From assembly GCA_003024785.1 (NCBI GenBank), contig PUQB01000098.1, forward strand, positions 179,239 to 243,238: a DNA stretch of 64,000 nucleotides, in the 5' to 3' direction. This document shows, in pieces, positions 48,961 to 59,412 of this stretch. A model generated the notes under the pieces. That model saw nothing but the letters and a program-made list of their open reading frames with translations. It did no database searches and was not told the DNA's origin. The position numbers were made by a program, and so were the translations under genes. The stretch comes from Selaginella tamariscina (Eukaryota > Streptophyta > Lycopodiopsida > Selaginellales > Selaginellaceae). Each line of letters opens with the position of its first letter. Within the stretch, counting starts at the first letter, position 1.

Positions 48961-49315
48961 TGTATGGTGCTAGGGTGTTACGCCGCACTCACACATACTA
49001 TCAAGCCATTCTGTTTTTTTTGCACCGCTCTTTGTCGTTTTTCCTCTCTAACCATGTTAGCATCCTNTCCCACTTGGCTTCTTTATTTTGCTGATATATT
49101 AAAAAAACACAGTGGCAATATCAATAAGCCATGGATAAATGTTGATAGCTTAAGAGACATAAACAATATGACAACTTTCTCACTCTTCAACAAAGCATCA
49201 CAGTGCTCTTCTATGACATGCCCTCTTCCTATCCTTCCTATGCTTCCTCTTGTCCTCATGGTCTTCATCATCCACCACCATGTGCCTTAAGACGTCCGTT
49301 AAGAAGAAAAACAAA

Positions 49316-49714
49316 CTAAAATACAAAGTGAAGGACAAATCTGAAGTAGTCATGAAAAGCATGATACCAGAATTTCTCGTACCAGAGTTGCTTGTTCGTC
49401 GTAAGAATGAGAGTCAAAGTGCCCCTATTTATTTCCATGTGATTTGGCACATCCCACAACATCAATGGCGCTTGCAGAATGAGAGAACATGTCATAAACA
49501 AAGAACAAAAGCGGAAGGCACCTGTATTTGGAAAGATAATCATTGTGAAAGCAACTGCTACATGTTTGGCCTTGCCAAAGCGTACGTCACCAAAGTAACA
49601 CCCATCCGTCTCATTGTAACTGCCACAGAACACTATGAACCTGGCATCTCGCCACAAATCGAGTTCCTTCCCAAGCTTTTCTAGCATTGAAACTGTAATA
49701 TGCAAGTAAATCAT
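49316..49714 (-). CDS. Unrecognised 132-codon frame, antisense to an equally long plus frame
   Basis: Minus frame from ATG 49714 contains KLGKELDLWRDARFIVFCGS and DGCYFGDVRFGKAKHVAVAF and looks protein-like in composition. The plus strand is open over the same bases (49250-49684, 144 codons). At most one is likely to be real and I prefer the minus. No domain recognised; a single N base in the assembly lies at 49067, just outside. Confidence 0.25.
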   Translation of the reverse strand: MIYLHITVSMLEKLGKELDLWRDARFIVFCGSYNETDGCYFGDVRFGKAKHVAVAFTMIIFPNTGAFRFCSLFMTCSLILQAPLMLWDVPNHMEINRGTLTLILTTNKQLWYEKFWYHAFHDYFRFVLHFVF

Positions 49715-49719
49715 GAATG

Positions 49720-52700
49720 AAGTAAAGCAAAGAAGAAGGAAGTATTTTCATCTAGATTAAAGAGGTCAAGGTTCCGACTGACTGATTGTACATCTTGATG
49801 TGTATGTACACTCCACGTGCAACTGAAGTTAAGAAAATTTACCATTGATATGGGAAAAAAAATTGGCTGGAACATTTGGGAAGTCCTAAAGTAGTTTGAA
49901 AAACAGTGGGGTTGTTGTGACCAGGAAAATGTAGGGACCTAAACAAACAATAAGAAAACAAAGTTTAGAAAGAAATGCAAAGCCTACTCTTGGCCAAGTT
50001 TTTGCAACTCTAACATAAAGATCATGACAAAGCCTCTTATTTCATAATGCCCCATCTAGATGAATTCGATGAATCCTGTTTCTACTACAAGAGAATCTTT
50101 AGCTTCTAAAGACTTACAACTAAGGTTTACATAAAAAAAAGCCCTTGTCAGAATTCTAGAACGGGCAATAAAGATTGGAAGCCCATTGCCCGATAGGAGA
50201 AATATACGAAGTAGTTCAGATACCTATCATTAGATTTTTAGGCGAAGATAACACTTACTTTCTAAAAACCGCTTACTTTGTTTTTTTCTTCTTAGTTGGG
50301 TTATTAGTGTGTGAGAGAGAGGGGAGGGTTATAAACCCACATGGTACACATTGATGCTCAAATACCACATACTAACCGATTCGGGTTTACTCTTAGTCCT
50401 AGTGGCCATGACTAGTTCTCAATATTATGGAATCGGACCATTGAGCATTTACGTGTTAAAACCTATATGCTTTTGTCATAGTTTTTATTATGACTCCACC
50501 CTTTACTTTGAAGGTTGATTGTTGTTACCTACTGTGCTATGTTGACGAACATTATATGTAGTGAGAATCAGCCCCAATTAGTGCACTTAGGTGTTTAGGG
50601 GTAGTCGGCCAATGTCCTTAAATATCGCAAGAAACTTTAAACGAAGGTAGCACTTACCTTCTAGAAAACCCACCCTCAATTTTGACATTCCAATTAAGCT
50701 GATTAGTTAAGGTAGAGCATGTTAAGTAGGGTTAGAAACACCCTAGGGTTGCCTTAACCCACCCCACCCTCTTGGGTAGTGTTTTTGAGTTAGGAGTTAG
50801 GCTAAGTTAAACACTCATCTCATTAACTAAATAATGGGCTAGCTAATTCCGTGCTAGCCCACTTACACATTTAGGAAAAGAGAGGGGGGCTCCAACACAT
50901 AAATAAGGTAGAGTATGAGTAGAAGAGCTCCTGGGTTCATGACTGAGTTCGTTGCTCTTTTGCCGGTGCAAGCTTTAGTTTGTGTCATTAAGGTATAACC
51001 TTTTGTTGTGCTGCCCTAACTTCCATATAACAGGGGTACATCACACATTCGGGATAGCTTACCCTTAATGTTGGCGAATCCATGTCTGAGAGGTCTTGTC
51101 GAAATGCACATTCCAAGAGGCAGAGGTTGAGGCTTGTCTCCAGCCTCCTAATCCACATTAAGCTAGGTGTAGCACTCATGGCTAAGCAAGGCACATCTGT
51201 GTCCTTGTCCAACTGTGGATGTGAAATCTTGTTTGATGAATTTATGTTACTCGATTCTTGAGGGTTCACTGAGGGGTTCTAGAGTTGACATTTAGGAGTC
51301 ACATTTGTGGCACTTGGTACAACTCTTGAATCTAAGGGGCTATGGCATGATAGCTCACATCGTGGAAGGTAATGTCACATGGGAATGTGACATTGAGCTA
51401 GATGTCACACAATATAACACCCGAGCACACCCTTTGGGGTTGTGTCATGGGTTTGTCGCCAAGGGGTTGGATACTCTAGCAAACAGGCATGTTTGTGCTC
51501 ATACTAGGGTGCTAAGCCTTGAGCATTTATTCAAGTGAGGTTAGGTTTCGTAACTAGGTGTGCTTTGGCACACTTGGTTAGGGAAGTGTTCTATTTAGAA
51601 TCAACCACCTAAGCTTATTAGCAAAAGCTCTTTTGTGAGGCACTCGCAAGGTCATGTGCTTAGGATTATCCAAGCTTAGCCTTAAGGAATTTGCTTAGCA
51701 AAACACTTGTGTTCGCCTACGGCACACACTCGTGTCCTCACTAAGTACTAGCCCTAAGTCTAGAGTATAACTTGACCACTTAAACCCTGAAGTGTTAGTC
51801 ATGGTTTAGGGTACCCCTTGTCGCCCTAAAGGGCATGTACTCCCGGATGAGAGTGATTCCTCAAGGGGTAAGTGACGATGCCCTAGCTCTATCATGGGGA
51901 CATGTGCGAGACACATCTCCTTTGTGAAATTAGGGCATGAGCTTGTCTAGGTCTACTGAGATAGGATTGCAATTGGTAGTGCAATTCAGACATACAATTC
52001 AGACTCAATTTAGCCATGAATGATAGTCAAAACCAATTAACCATGAATTTGACTCAAGGACTCTTTGAAAAAAACCAGCCCCCTATGTATTAGTGTTAGT
52101 GAGTTTAACCTAGCGGCACCACCTACCCCAATTGAAATTAGTTTGTGCCCAAGTTTTACAAATGTTTTTGGAATTGTTATAAATTAAGTGTAAGTTATCA
52201 TTTGGCTACCATTCATAAACTAATGAATAAACTAAGTAAATCATTCAAGCATTGATCTAAGTAAAAGTCATTTTTGTTGGTCTTTGGAAACTCATGTAGA
52301 GACCTCATTGACAATCAAAGACTATCTTGATTATCTTTGCAAAATTCATGAGCATCGACTTGTTACTTTTAAGCTCAAACCTCTCATAAGCAAGTTACTA
52401 ACCGTGTTACTCCTATTTATCAAGTGGGTAATTAAGTTTCTTTATTGCAACTTAAAAAACACTAGATTTTATAAAAAATTTAATTATTAATGATTTAGTC
52501 CATTCAATATCGTTATTATTATAATTTCTACTTTTCACTTTAAACAACCTCTAACCTTACACTTGGTATCATGATTGGGAAATAGTTGAGGCATAAATAT
52601 AATCTTTGTAATGCACTTAGGAAATGAGGGTTAGGTCTGGCCAATATGAATCGACAAGACTAAAATAAACTTCATTGTAAAACCTACCCTTTAGGAAAGT

Positions 52701-52890
52701 CTTAGAGGTATTTATAGTTAGAAGTTTAGAGTTAATCCTTAGTCTAAGTAAAATACCACTTAGCATAGAGATTTCATGCCAGCCCACGTGCCATATCCTT
52801 AAAAATGAGCGAGTCCTTAAAAATGGGAGGGTGGGGGAGACTCGTTGCCATAACCATAATGTAGTGTAGTGTCTTGTCAAGTTAGAGTTG
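49720..52890. other. Long region without a supported gene
   Basis: About 3.2 kb, less AT-rich than its surroundings. It has a Pro/Leu-type low-coding character, and short frames on both strands with no recognised protein. It may be old LTR or untranslated transposon sequence. It contains the alternating ATGTCAC cluster at 51372-51408. Confidence 0.4.
51372..51408. promoter_or_regulatory. Three ATGTCAC heptamers in alternating orientation at 15-bp steps
   Basis: ATGTCAC at 51372-51378, GTGACAT (reverse) at 51387-51393, ATGTCAC at 51402-51408: starts exactly 15 bp apart. The first pair forms a short hairpin and the second pair another. Could be a composite binding site or chance. Confidence 0.35.
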
Positions 52891-52894
52891 AAGG

Positions 52895-52990
52895 CTCCTT
52901 TTGGGACATCAACTTATTGTGCATGTGCTCCCTTTGGGACATCAACTTATTGTGCTTGTGCTCCCCTTTGGGACATCAACTTATTGTGCA
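52895..52990. repeat. Tandem repeat, three units of about 34 bp
   Basis: GGGACATCAACTTATTGTGC occurs at about 52903, 52936 and 52970, joined by CTCCCTTT-like spacers. Confidence 0.9.
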
Positions 52991-53158
52991 TGCATACTAG
53001 CTTTATCGATCATTTCAACATTTTCAAGCGTGGTGTAGGGTACGTCTAGGCATTAGAACCCTTAACCTTAGAAGGTCATGGGATTGACTCTAACACATAG
53101 TTAGGTGTAAGTTCATATCTCGAACAAGTTAGTAACTAAGGCCTTGCTACAGCCATCT

Positions 53159-53798
53159 TGATTACACCCGATACAGAATACAGGATTCTGGAAAAAGGAC
53201 ATGGGTTGCAGGACTTTCCTACAGGATTCCGGATACAGGATATGGGTTGCAGGATTTTCCTACAGGATATTCCTACCAGGATTCCGGACACAGGATTCGG
53301 TTGTAGGATATTCCCACAGGATATGCCTAGAGGATAAGGGACATGTGGACTCATCTTAGCCTCTGCATGCATGCAATCACTTTTGCATGCATGCAACCAC
53401 TTTTTGCATGCATGCCTAGATTAGCTCTTGGAGTTGTGAGCAAAAACTCCGACCTAATTGTTGTACAATCAGTTACTATCAACACCAGTCTTACTACGAT
53501 CAATCTTGTCTTGTCTTGTTCTTGTCTTGTTTCCTGTCCTGTTCCTGTCTCACTCCTATTTCCTGTCCTGTTTCTGGATTCTGTCCTGCTCCTGGATCTT
53601 GTCCTGTTCTTGTCTTGCTCCCGGATCCTATCCTGTGCTTTTTTGTCTTGTTCCGGATCCTATCCTGATCCTATCTTGCTCCTAGATCCGTCCTGTTCCT
53701 ATTCCTAGTTCTTGTCCTGCTCTCGGTCCTGTTCTGAGTCAAGCCTTCATGTCCTTGGAATCCTGTTCTCTTCCTGGTTCCTGGATCGTGGCTTGACA
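53159..53798 (+). repeat. 5' LTR of the chromovirus (640 bp)
   Basis: Starts TGATTACACCCGATACAGAA and ends GGATCGTGGCTTGACA. The U3 part has many ACAGGA words and three GCATGCATGC palindromes (53365, 53385, 53406). The inferred R start is CAGTTACTATCA at 53470. The TATA-like ATAAAAG of the 3' LTR is damaged here (AAAAAC). The downstream part is rich in TCCTG words. Confidence 0.95.
53365..53415 (+). promoter_or_regulatory. Three RY-type GCATGCATGC palindromes in U3
   Basis: GCATGCATGC at 53365-53374, 53385-53394 and 53406-53415, spaced 20-21 bp. CATGCATG is the RY/Sph core bound by plant B3 factors of the ABI3/FUS3/LEC2 type. The 3' LTR has two (59057, 59077). Confidence 0.6.
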
Positions 53799-53802
53799 GT
53801 TT

Positions 53803-53814
53803 TGATAGTAACTG
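53803..53814 (+). promoter_or_regulatory. Putative self-primer binding site
   Basis: TGATAGTAACTG begins 5 bp after the 5' LTR and is the perfect reverse complement of CAGTTACTATCA at 53470-53481 in the LTR (59143-59154 in the 3' LTR). In the 3' LTR this word lies 30 bp after ATAAAAG, where transcription should start. The geometry matches self-priming of Tf1-type elements, where the mRNA 5' end folds back on the primer site. Confidence 0.6.
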
Positions 53815-53848
53815 CTTCATAGTTCTCTGTTTTCTAGCTACCTTTTTC

Positions 53849-54808
53849 TTGATTTCTTTTTCCTCCTTTTTCTTTCCTAGATCATGGCTGATTTTGAGCT
53901 TTCAACGCGAGCACCAAATGCTACTTCATGAGCTGGCCACTTTGCGCCAAGTGGTCACCGACCTGCAAGGTTCCACCACTGCGGCACATGCAGCTGCTGA
54001 TGCATCCTCCAAGGCTGCTGCGCAGGCTCTCTCCCAGGCATCGGTGGTTCCCTCTTCATCAAACTTTTCTTCGGAGCCGAAGGTTAGCATGCCAGAGAAG
54101 TTCAGTGGTAATCGTGCCGATTTCCAAGGTTTCCTGAATCAGATCCGGCTCTTGATCCGTATGCAACCACGGCGCTACTCGACTGATGCTCAAAAGGTGG
54201 GTCTTTTGGCATCCTTACTAAGTGGATCTCCACGGGCTTGGGTTGCCCCCTTGCTGGAGCGTGACGACCCATTGATGGAAGACTTTGAAGGTTTCGTGGC
54301 TGCCTTTGAAGCCTGTTTTGGAGATCCTGATAAGTACCGTTCTGCATGCACGAAGTTACGGAAGCTCACTCAAGGATCCCGACCAGCTTCCGTCTATGCA
54401 TCCGAATTTCAGCAACTTTGCACGAACATTCCATGGGACGAGACTGCATTGATCGAACACTTCCGTTTTGGGTTGAGGGATGACGTGAAGGACCTTCTCC
54501 TTACGTTACCGGATGCCCAAACATTAGCGGAGATCATGCAACAAGCTGTTCGTTGCGACAACCGTTTGTTCGAGCGTCGTCAGGAAAGATCCCGTCAGCA
54601 GTTCCTGCAAACCAATCCTGCAGCTGTGGTACATGTTCCTGCACCACCTTCTGGAGTAGTTCCTATGGAGGTTGAGAAATCCAAGCGTGGCTCTCTTTCC
54701 GCTGCTGAGAAGCAACGTCGTCGCAGTGAGAACCTGTGCTTGTATTGTGGTGGAGCAGGACACAAGGTGGCAGATTGTCCTAAAAGCCAGGAACTTCAAG
54801 ACGCGTGA
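53849..54808 (+). CDS. Chromovirus Gag
   Basis: 319-codon frame with the retrotransposon-gag core (FLNQIRLLIRMQPRRYSTDA ... FEACFGDPD) and a CCHC zinc knuckle CLYCGGAGHKVADC near the end, stopping at TGA 54806-54808. The first about 15 residues may not be native: an ATG at 53884 sits one frame over and reads ADFELST before a stop. Gag forms the particle and binds element RNA. The downstream protease is in other frames. Confidence 0.85.
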   Translation: MISFSSFFFPRSWLILSFQREHQMLLHELATLRQVVTDLQGSTTAAHAAADASSKAAAQALSQASVVPSSSNFSSEPKVSMPEKFSGNRADFQGFLNQIRLLIRMQPRRYSTDAQKVGLLASLLSGSPRAWVAPLLERDDPLMEDFEGFVAAFEACFGDPDKYRSACTKLRKLTQGSRPASVYASEFQQLCTNIPWDETALIEHFRFGLRDDVKDLLLTLPDAQTLAEIMQQAVRCDNRLFERRQERSRQQFLQTNPAAVVHVPAPPSGVVPMEVEKSKRGSLSAAEKQRRRSENLCLYCGGAGHKVADCPKSQELQDA

Positions 54809-54819
54809 AGTTGAAGCGA

Positions 54820-55300
54820 AGTTCAGTCGGAAAACTCCAATGTCCACTTCGTCTAGGAGCCGCGAAGTTGGACGTAGGTGCAGGCTCCATTGGTGCTGCT
54901 CATACCATCCCATCACTTAAGTTTCCTGTACACATTCATCTTAATAATCGAGAGCTCATGGAGTTTGCCTTGTTAGACACTGGTGAAATGCATGCTTCAT
55001 GGATGACACGTTTGCAACTCAACATGGCATTTCGGTGGTGAAGTTGAAGCGTGCAGTTCCTGTAGAGGTGGCCGATGGGCGTCTATTGCTTCTGGCGCAG
55101 TTACCCATGCTACCGAACCTCTCTCCTGCAGTATGGCACATTCAACTGTTCAATTTCCTTCAACTTGATCAAGACTCGGTCGACTCCCATCATTTTGGGC
55201 ATGCCATGGTTCGTTGTTGCAAATCCGCAGATCGACTGGAGGTCTAGGACGCTCACGTTTTCCTCTCCACAGCTAGGATCAATCCTGTACCTTCCTGTGT
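54820..55300 (+). pseudogene. Chromovirus protease region
   Basis: ALLDTGEMHAS (about 54968-55000) holds the aspartic-protease DTG. The following DDTFATQHGISVVKLKRAVP lies one frame over from about 55000, so the domain is split by a one-base break. A Pro/Ser-rich spacer follows to about 55900. Confidence 0.75.
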
Positions 55301-55970
55301 GCAGGATACATCCTTAGTATCTGAGGCAGTACAAGCTACAGGATTGACCGTGCCTGTTCCTGTACCAGTGTTGAAGACTCCTCCTCGACAGGATTCACCT
55401 CATGTCAGTTCCTCAGCACATCCGCAGGCTCTCTCCACTCCTGTAAGTTTGCGGTGTCCTGTACAGGGTTCTTCCAATCCTGTATCAGTGTCGAAGGTTC
55501 CTCCTCAACAGGATCCACCTCCTGTTGATTCGTCAGCACATTCGCAGGCTTTTCCACTCTTGCGCAACCACGGACTCCTGTACAGGATTCTTCCAATCCT
55601 GTACACTCATCAACACCACACAGGTTTTTTCCAATCCTGCTTCTTTCTGTTACCCTGCTTCTGTTCCATCCCCCAAGATCCTTCCTCTTTTTCAGTCACA
55701 GCTCCCTCCTTCTCCTCTCCGAGTTCTTACCACTACCATGCATGAACTCGCCACTGATCCTGCTCCCTTCCACCTTTTTGCCTTTCAAGTAACTCCTACG
55801 TCCTCTTCTACCTTTCCTGTATCCGACTCCCCTGTTTTTCTCCTTCTCCTTCTCCTTCTCCTCCTTCTTCCCTACCATCCAAGTACCACGACTTTAAGGA
55901 CGTTTTTGACAAGCACAAGGCTGCAGTTCTTCCTGTTCACAGGTCCTACGACTGTCCTATTGATCTTGCG
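55301..55970 (+). other. Low-complexity spacer between protease and RT
   Basis: Pro/Ser-rich in several frames and dense in TCCTGTA and ACAGGA words, with a CTTCTCC run near 55835-55870. Probably a variable linker of the polyprotein; no domain seen. Confidence 0.5.
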
Positions 55971-57125
55971 GAAGGAAAGACTCCACCATTCGGACCGATT
56001 TACATTGTCACCCACAGAGTTGGAGGTTCTTCGTCAGTACATCGAGGACAACTTGGCATCCGGCTTCATTCGTCACTCAAAGTCCCCTGCAGGAGCTCCT
56101 ATCTTCTTTGTCAAGAAGAAGGATGGGAGTTTACGTTTGGTTGTGGACTACAGGGGTTTGAATCAAGTCACCATTCGGAATCGGTACCCGTTGCCATTGA
56201 TCCCGGAACTTCTCGATCGGCTGCGAGGAGCAAAGGTGTTCACGAAGATCGACTTACGAGGGCCTACAACCTTGTACGGATTCGTCCCGGCGATGAGTGG
56301 AAGACTGCCTTTCGTACAAGGTATGGACATTTTGAGTACACGGTAATGCCTTTCGGCCTTACCAATGCCCCAGCTGTGTTCCAACACATGGTGAACGACA
56401 TTTTCCGTGACTTCTTGGACCAGTTTGTGGTGATCTACCTCGACGACATCTTGATTTTCTCCAAGGACCAGGCGGCACATGACAAGCATGTACGACTAGT
56501 TTTAGAGCGGCTTCGCGAGCATGGCCTGTACGCGAAGTTGGAGAAGTGTTTTTTCGATAGGGATTCGGTGGAGTTCTTGGGCTACATCGTCTCTCCTGCT
56601 GGCGTTTCCATGGACATGCACAAGGTGAAGACCATCGTGGAGTGGGAGAGGCCCAAGTCGGTACGAGATGTACAATGTTTCCTTGGCTTTGCAAACTTCT
56701 ACAGGCGGTTCATACAGGACTTCTCCAAGCGTGTACTTCCACTCACAGAACTCACCAAGCGCACAGGACTTTTCTCTTGGTCCGACAAGGCGGAACACGC
56801 GTTCACAACACTCAAGGACGTTTTCACGACAGCTCCGATTTTAGCACATCCTGACCCTTCTCATCCTTTCTTCATTGAAGCAGATGCCTCGGATTTTGCA
56901 GTAGGATCCGTCCTATCGCAAGTTGGAGAGGACAAGTTGCTTCATCCTGTAGCTTTTCACTCTCGTAAGTTCCTGTCGGCGGAGATCAACTACGAGATTC
57001 ATGACAAGGAACTCAAGGCCATTGTGGATTCGTTTGAGGAGTGGCGGCATTTCCTGGAAGGTGCTGCACATCCTGTACAAGTTCTTACGGATCACAAGAA
57101 CCTGGAGTACTTTCAAACGGCTCGG
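55971..57125 (+). pseudogene. Chromovirus reverse transcriptase and RNase H
   Basis: Upstream piece to 56262 includes [20 protein letters not shown] and the catalytic KIDL (Asp at 56251). After a break at GGG 56260-56262 the second piece runs from about 56263 with MPFGLTNAPAVFQHMVNDIF, YLDD at 56436-56447, FFIEADASDFAVGSVLSQ (RNase H Asp) and LTDHKNLEYF. One extra G would join the two pieces. All catalytic residues of RT are present, unlike the older gypsy element at 22-24 kb. Confidence 0.9.
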
Positions 57126-58640
57126 TCCTCAGTCGGCGACAGGCTAGGTGGGCAGAGTTCCTATCACGTTTTGACTTCGTCATCGTCTACAGGCCCGGCT
57201 TTCGGAATGGCAAGGCGGACGCATTGTCTAGGCGCTCTTACCTTGCACCAAGCCCGGGCGATCCTGCATTTGACTGTCAAAGGCAAGTGTTGTTGGGTCC
57301 TGATCGTTTCCGGCTTGCGGCACTGCAGGTTCATCAGGCTCCAGCAAATTCAACACTCCTACAGGACGTCCGTTCGCAGTTGGCTACAGACGACTTGGCA
57401 AAGAATGTGTTCTCACACATTCATCCTGACGTTGCAAGTTCCTCTTCCTCCAGTTCCCGTCCAGACTACAACCTGTTCACCATACAGGATGGACTCCTGT
57501 ACCGGGAAGGTCTCCTGTACGTTCCTGTTGGTATTTCCAGGACTCGTGTGGTACAGGATTGTCATGATACCCCGGCTACAGGACATTTTGGTGTGGCCAA
57601 GACAGTGGAGTTGGTGACTCGCAACTATTGGTGGCCTGGGTTGCGAGGTTTTGTGGAGAGGTTTGTACGGAGTTGTGACACTTGTAGCAGGTCGAAGATG
57701 CCTCATCATGCACCCTCTGGTCTTCTTCGTCCTCTTCCTGTTCCGTCTGCTCCTTGGAGATCCATTTCTATGGATTTCCTCACAGATCTTCCTCCTTCTC
57801 GTGGATTTGATGCAGTTCTTGTGGTGGTTGACCGTTTCACCAAGCAGGCTCATTTCCTACCCTGCAACAAGACAGCTACAGGTCAGACAACTGCCGAGTT
57901 GGTGATCCGCGAGGTGTTCCGACATCATGGTCTTCCTGAGAGCATTGTTTCCGATCGAGGTCCACAATTCATGTCCAAGTTTTGGCGAGAGCTTCTTCGG
58001 AGTCTACAGGTCAAAGCGGATCTTTCTTCAGGATATCACCCACAAACCGATGGGCAGTCCGAACGCACAATTCAGACCTTAGAACAGTATCTTCGTTGCT
58101 TCATCAGTTACCAGCAGGACAACTGGTTGGACCTCCTTCCAATGGCGGAGTTTGCCTACAACAACTCCATCACGCATCTACAGGACAGACACCTTTCTTT
58201 GCTCTTACAGGCCACCATCCACGTTTTGACTTTGCTCCTCCCTTCTCCTTCTTCCGCTCCTGCAGTACAGGATCGTCTTCAGCATCTTCGGCAGGTACAG
58301 GATGATCTCCAGGTTCATCTTCAACAGGCACAGGAACGATACAAGCATCATGCTGATGCTCACCGTCAGCCGGCACCTGCATACAAGATTGGTGATCTCG
58401 TGTGGCTTCTTCGTCGACACATTCGCACCAACAGGCCTTCTTCTAAGTTGGATTTTCAACGATTGGGCCCTTATAGGATCGTGGCGGAGGTAAATCCTGT
58501 AGCTTTCCGACTCGAGTTACCATCCACGGTGAAACTTCATCCTGTGTTTCACACCTCTTTGTTGGAGCCGTATCATCCTTCTTCTCTTCCCGGTCGTGTT
58601 TCTTCTCCTCCCCCTCCTGTGGTCATTGACACGAACCTGA
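57126..58640 (+). pseudogene. Chromovirus integrase
   Basis: After a break at CC 57127-57128, the frame reads RRQARWAEFLSRFDFVIVYR. The HHCC zinc domain (GHFGVAKTVELVTRNYWWPG, then CDTCSRSK) is followed by the DDE core: SMDFLTDLPP, SDRGPQFMSKF and DGQSERTIQTLEQY. A short out-of-frame piece lies at about 58170-58245 (STGQTPFFALTGHHP one frame over). The GPY module reads RLGPYRIVAEVNPVAFRLEL. Confidence 0.9.
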
Positions 58641-58839
58641 GTACGAAGTCGCAGCCATCCTTGACTCTCGTCTTCATCGTCACCAACTCCAATACTTGGT
58701 GGATTGGAAAGGGTACCTGCCTACTGATCGCACTTGGGAACCTGCATCCAACTTACTCCATGCTTCTTCCAAGGTTGCTGCCTTCCATCGGCATTATCCT
58801 GCTAAACCAGGTCCCAAGACTCGTGGAACTCGTCTTTAG
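58641..58839 (+). pseudogene. Chromodomain at the Pol C terminus
   Basis: One frame over from integrase: EPEYEVAAILDSRLHRHQLQ, then YLVDWKGYLPTDRTWEPASN and FHRHYPAKPGP, stopping at TAG 58837-58839. The WKGY and TWEP residues are typical of chromovirus chromodomains, which steer integration to marked chromatin. The stop overlaps the purine tract before the 3' LTR. Confidence 0.9.
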
Positions 58840-58850
58840 GGAGGAGGTGC

Positions 58851-59412
58851 TGTCACGACCCGATACAGAATACAGGATTCCGGATACAGGACATGGGTTG
58901 CAGGACTTTCCTACAGGATTCCGGATACAGGATATGGGTTGCAGGATTTTCCTACAGGATATTCCTACCAGGATTCCGGACACAGGATTCGGTTGCAGGA
59001 TATTCCTACAGGATATGCCTAGAGGATAAGGGACATGTGGACTCATCTTAGCCTCTGCATGCATGCAACCACTTTTGCATGCATGCCTAGATTAGCTCTT
59101 GGAGTTGTGAGCATAAAAGCTCCGACCTAATTGTTGTACAATCAGTTACTATCAACACCAGTCTTACTACGATCAATCTTGTCTTGTCTTGTTCTTGTCT
59201 TGTTTCCTGTCCTGTTCCTGTCTCGCTCCTATTTCCTGTCCTGCTCCTGGATCCTGTCCTTGTTCCCGGATCCTATCCTGATCCTGTCTTGCTCCTAGAT
59301 CCGTCCTGTTCCTATTCCTAGTTCCTGTCCTGCTCTCGGTCCTGTTCCTGAGTCAAGCCTTCATGTCCTTGGAATCCTGTTCTCTTCCTGGTTCCTGGAT
59401 CGTGGCTTGACA
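58851..59412 (+). repeat. 3' LTR of the chromovirus (562 bp)
   Basis: Starts TGTCACGACCCGATACAGAA and ends TTGACA like the 5' LTR. It is 78 bp shorter: one RY palindrome and parts of the TCCTG-rich tract are missing. It keeps ATAAAAG at 59113-59119. Confidence 0.95.

Larger units (their letters stand above)
53159..59412 (+). mobile_element. Ty3/gypsy chromovirus, near full length, frame-broken
   Basis: Two LTRs of the TG..CA type flank gag, protease, reverse transcriptase, RNase H, integrase and a C-terminal chromodomain in canonical Ty3/gypsy order. A purine-rich tract (GGGAGGAGGTGC) abuts the 3' LTR. No tRNA-type primer site follows the 5' LTR; instead a self-priming arrangement is suggested (see 53803). 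Flanks differ on the two sides (CATCT before, GGGAC after), so no target duplication is preserved. The frame is broken at least near the start of gag, between gag and protease, within protease, at 56260-56262, 57127-57128, about 58170, about 58245 and about 58630. Confidence 0.95.

Noticed and set aside
53159-53800. CRISPR-like array from the repeated ACAGGAT words
   Set aside because: Words are irregularly spaced, short and inside an LTR of a plant retrotransposon.
54102-54347. Minus frame inside gag
   Set aside because: Shadow of the gag coding frame.
57413-57853. Minus-strand 146-codon frame
   Set aside because: It is antisense to the integrase core, which has clear catalytic motifs on the plus strand.
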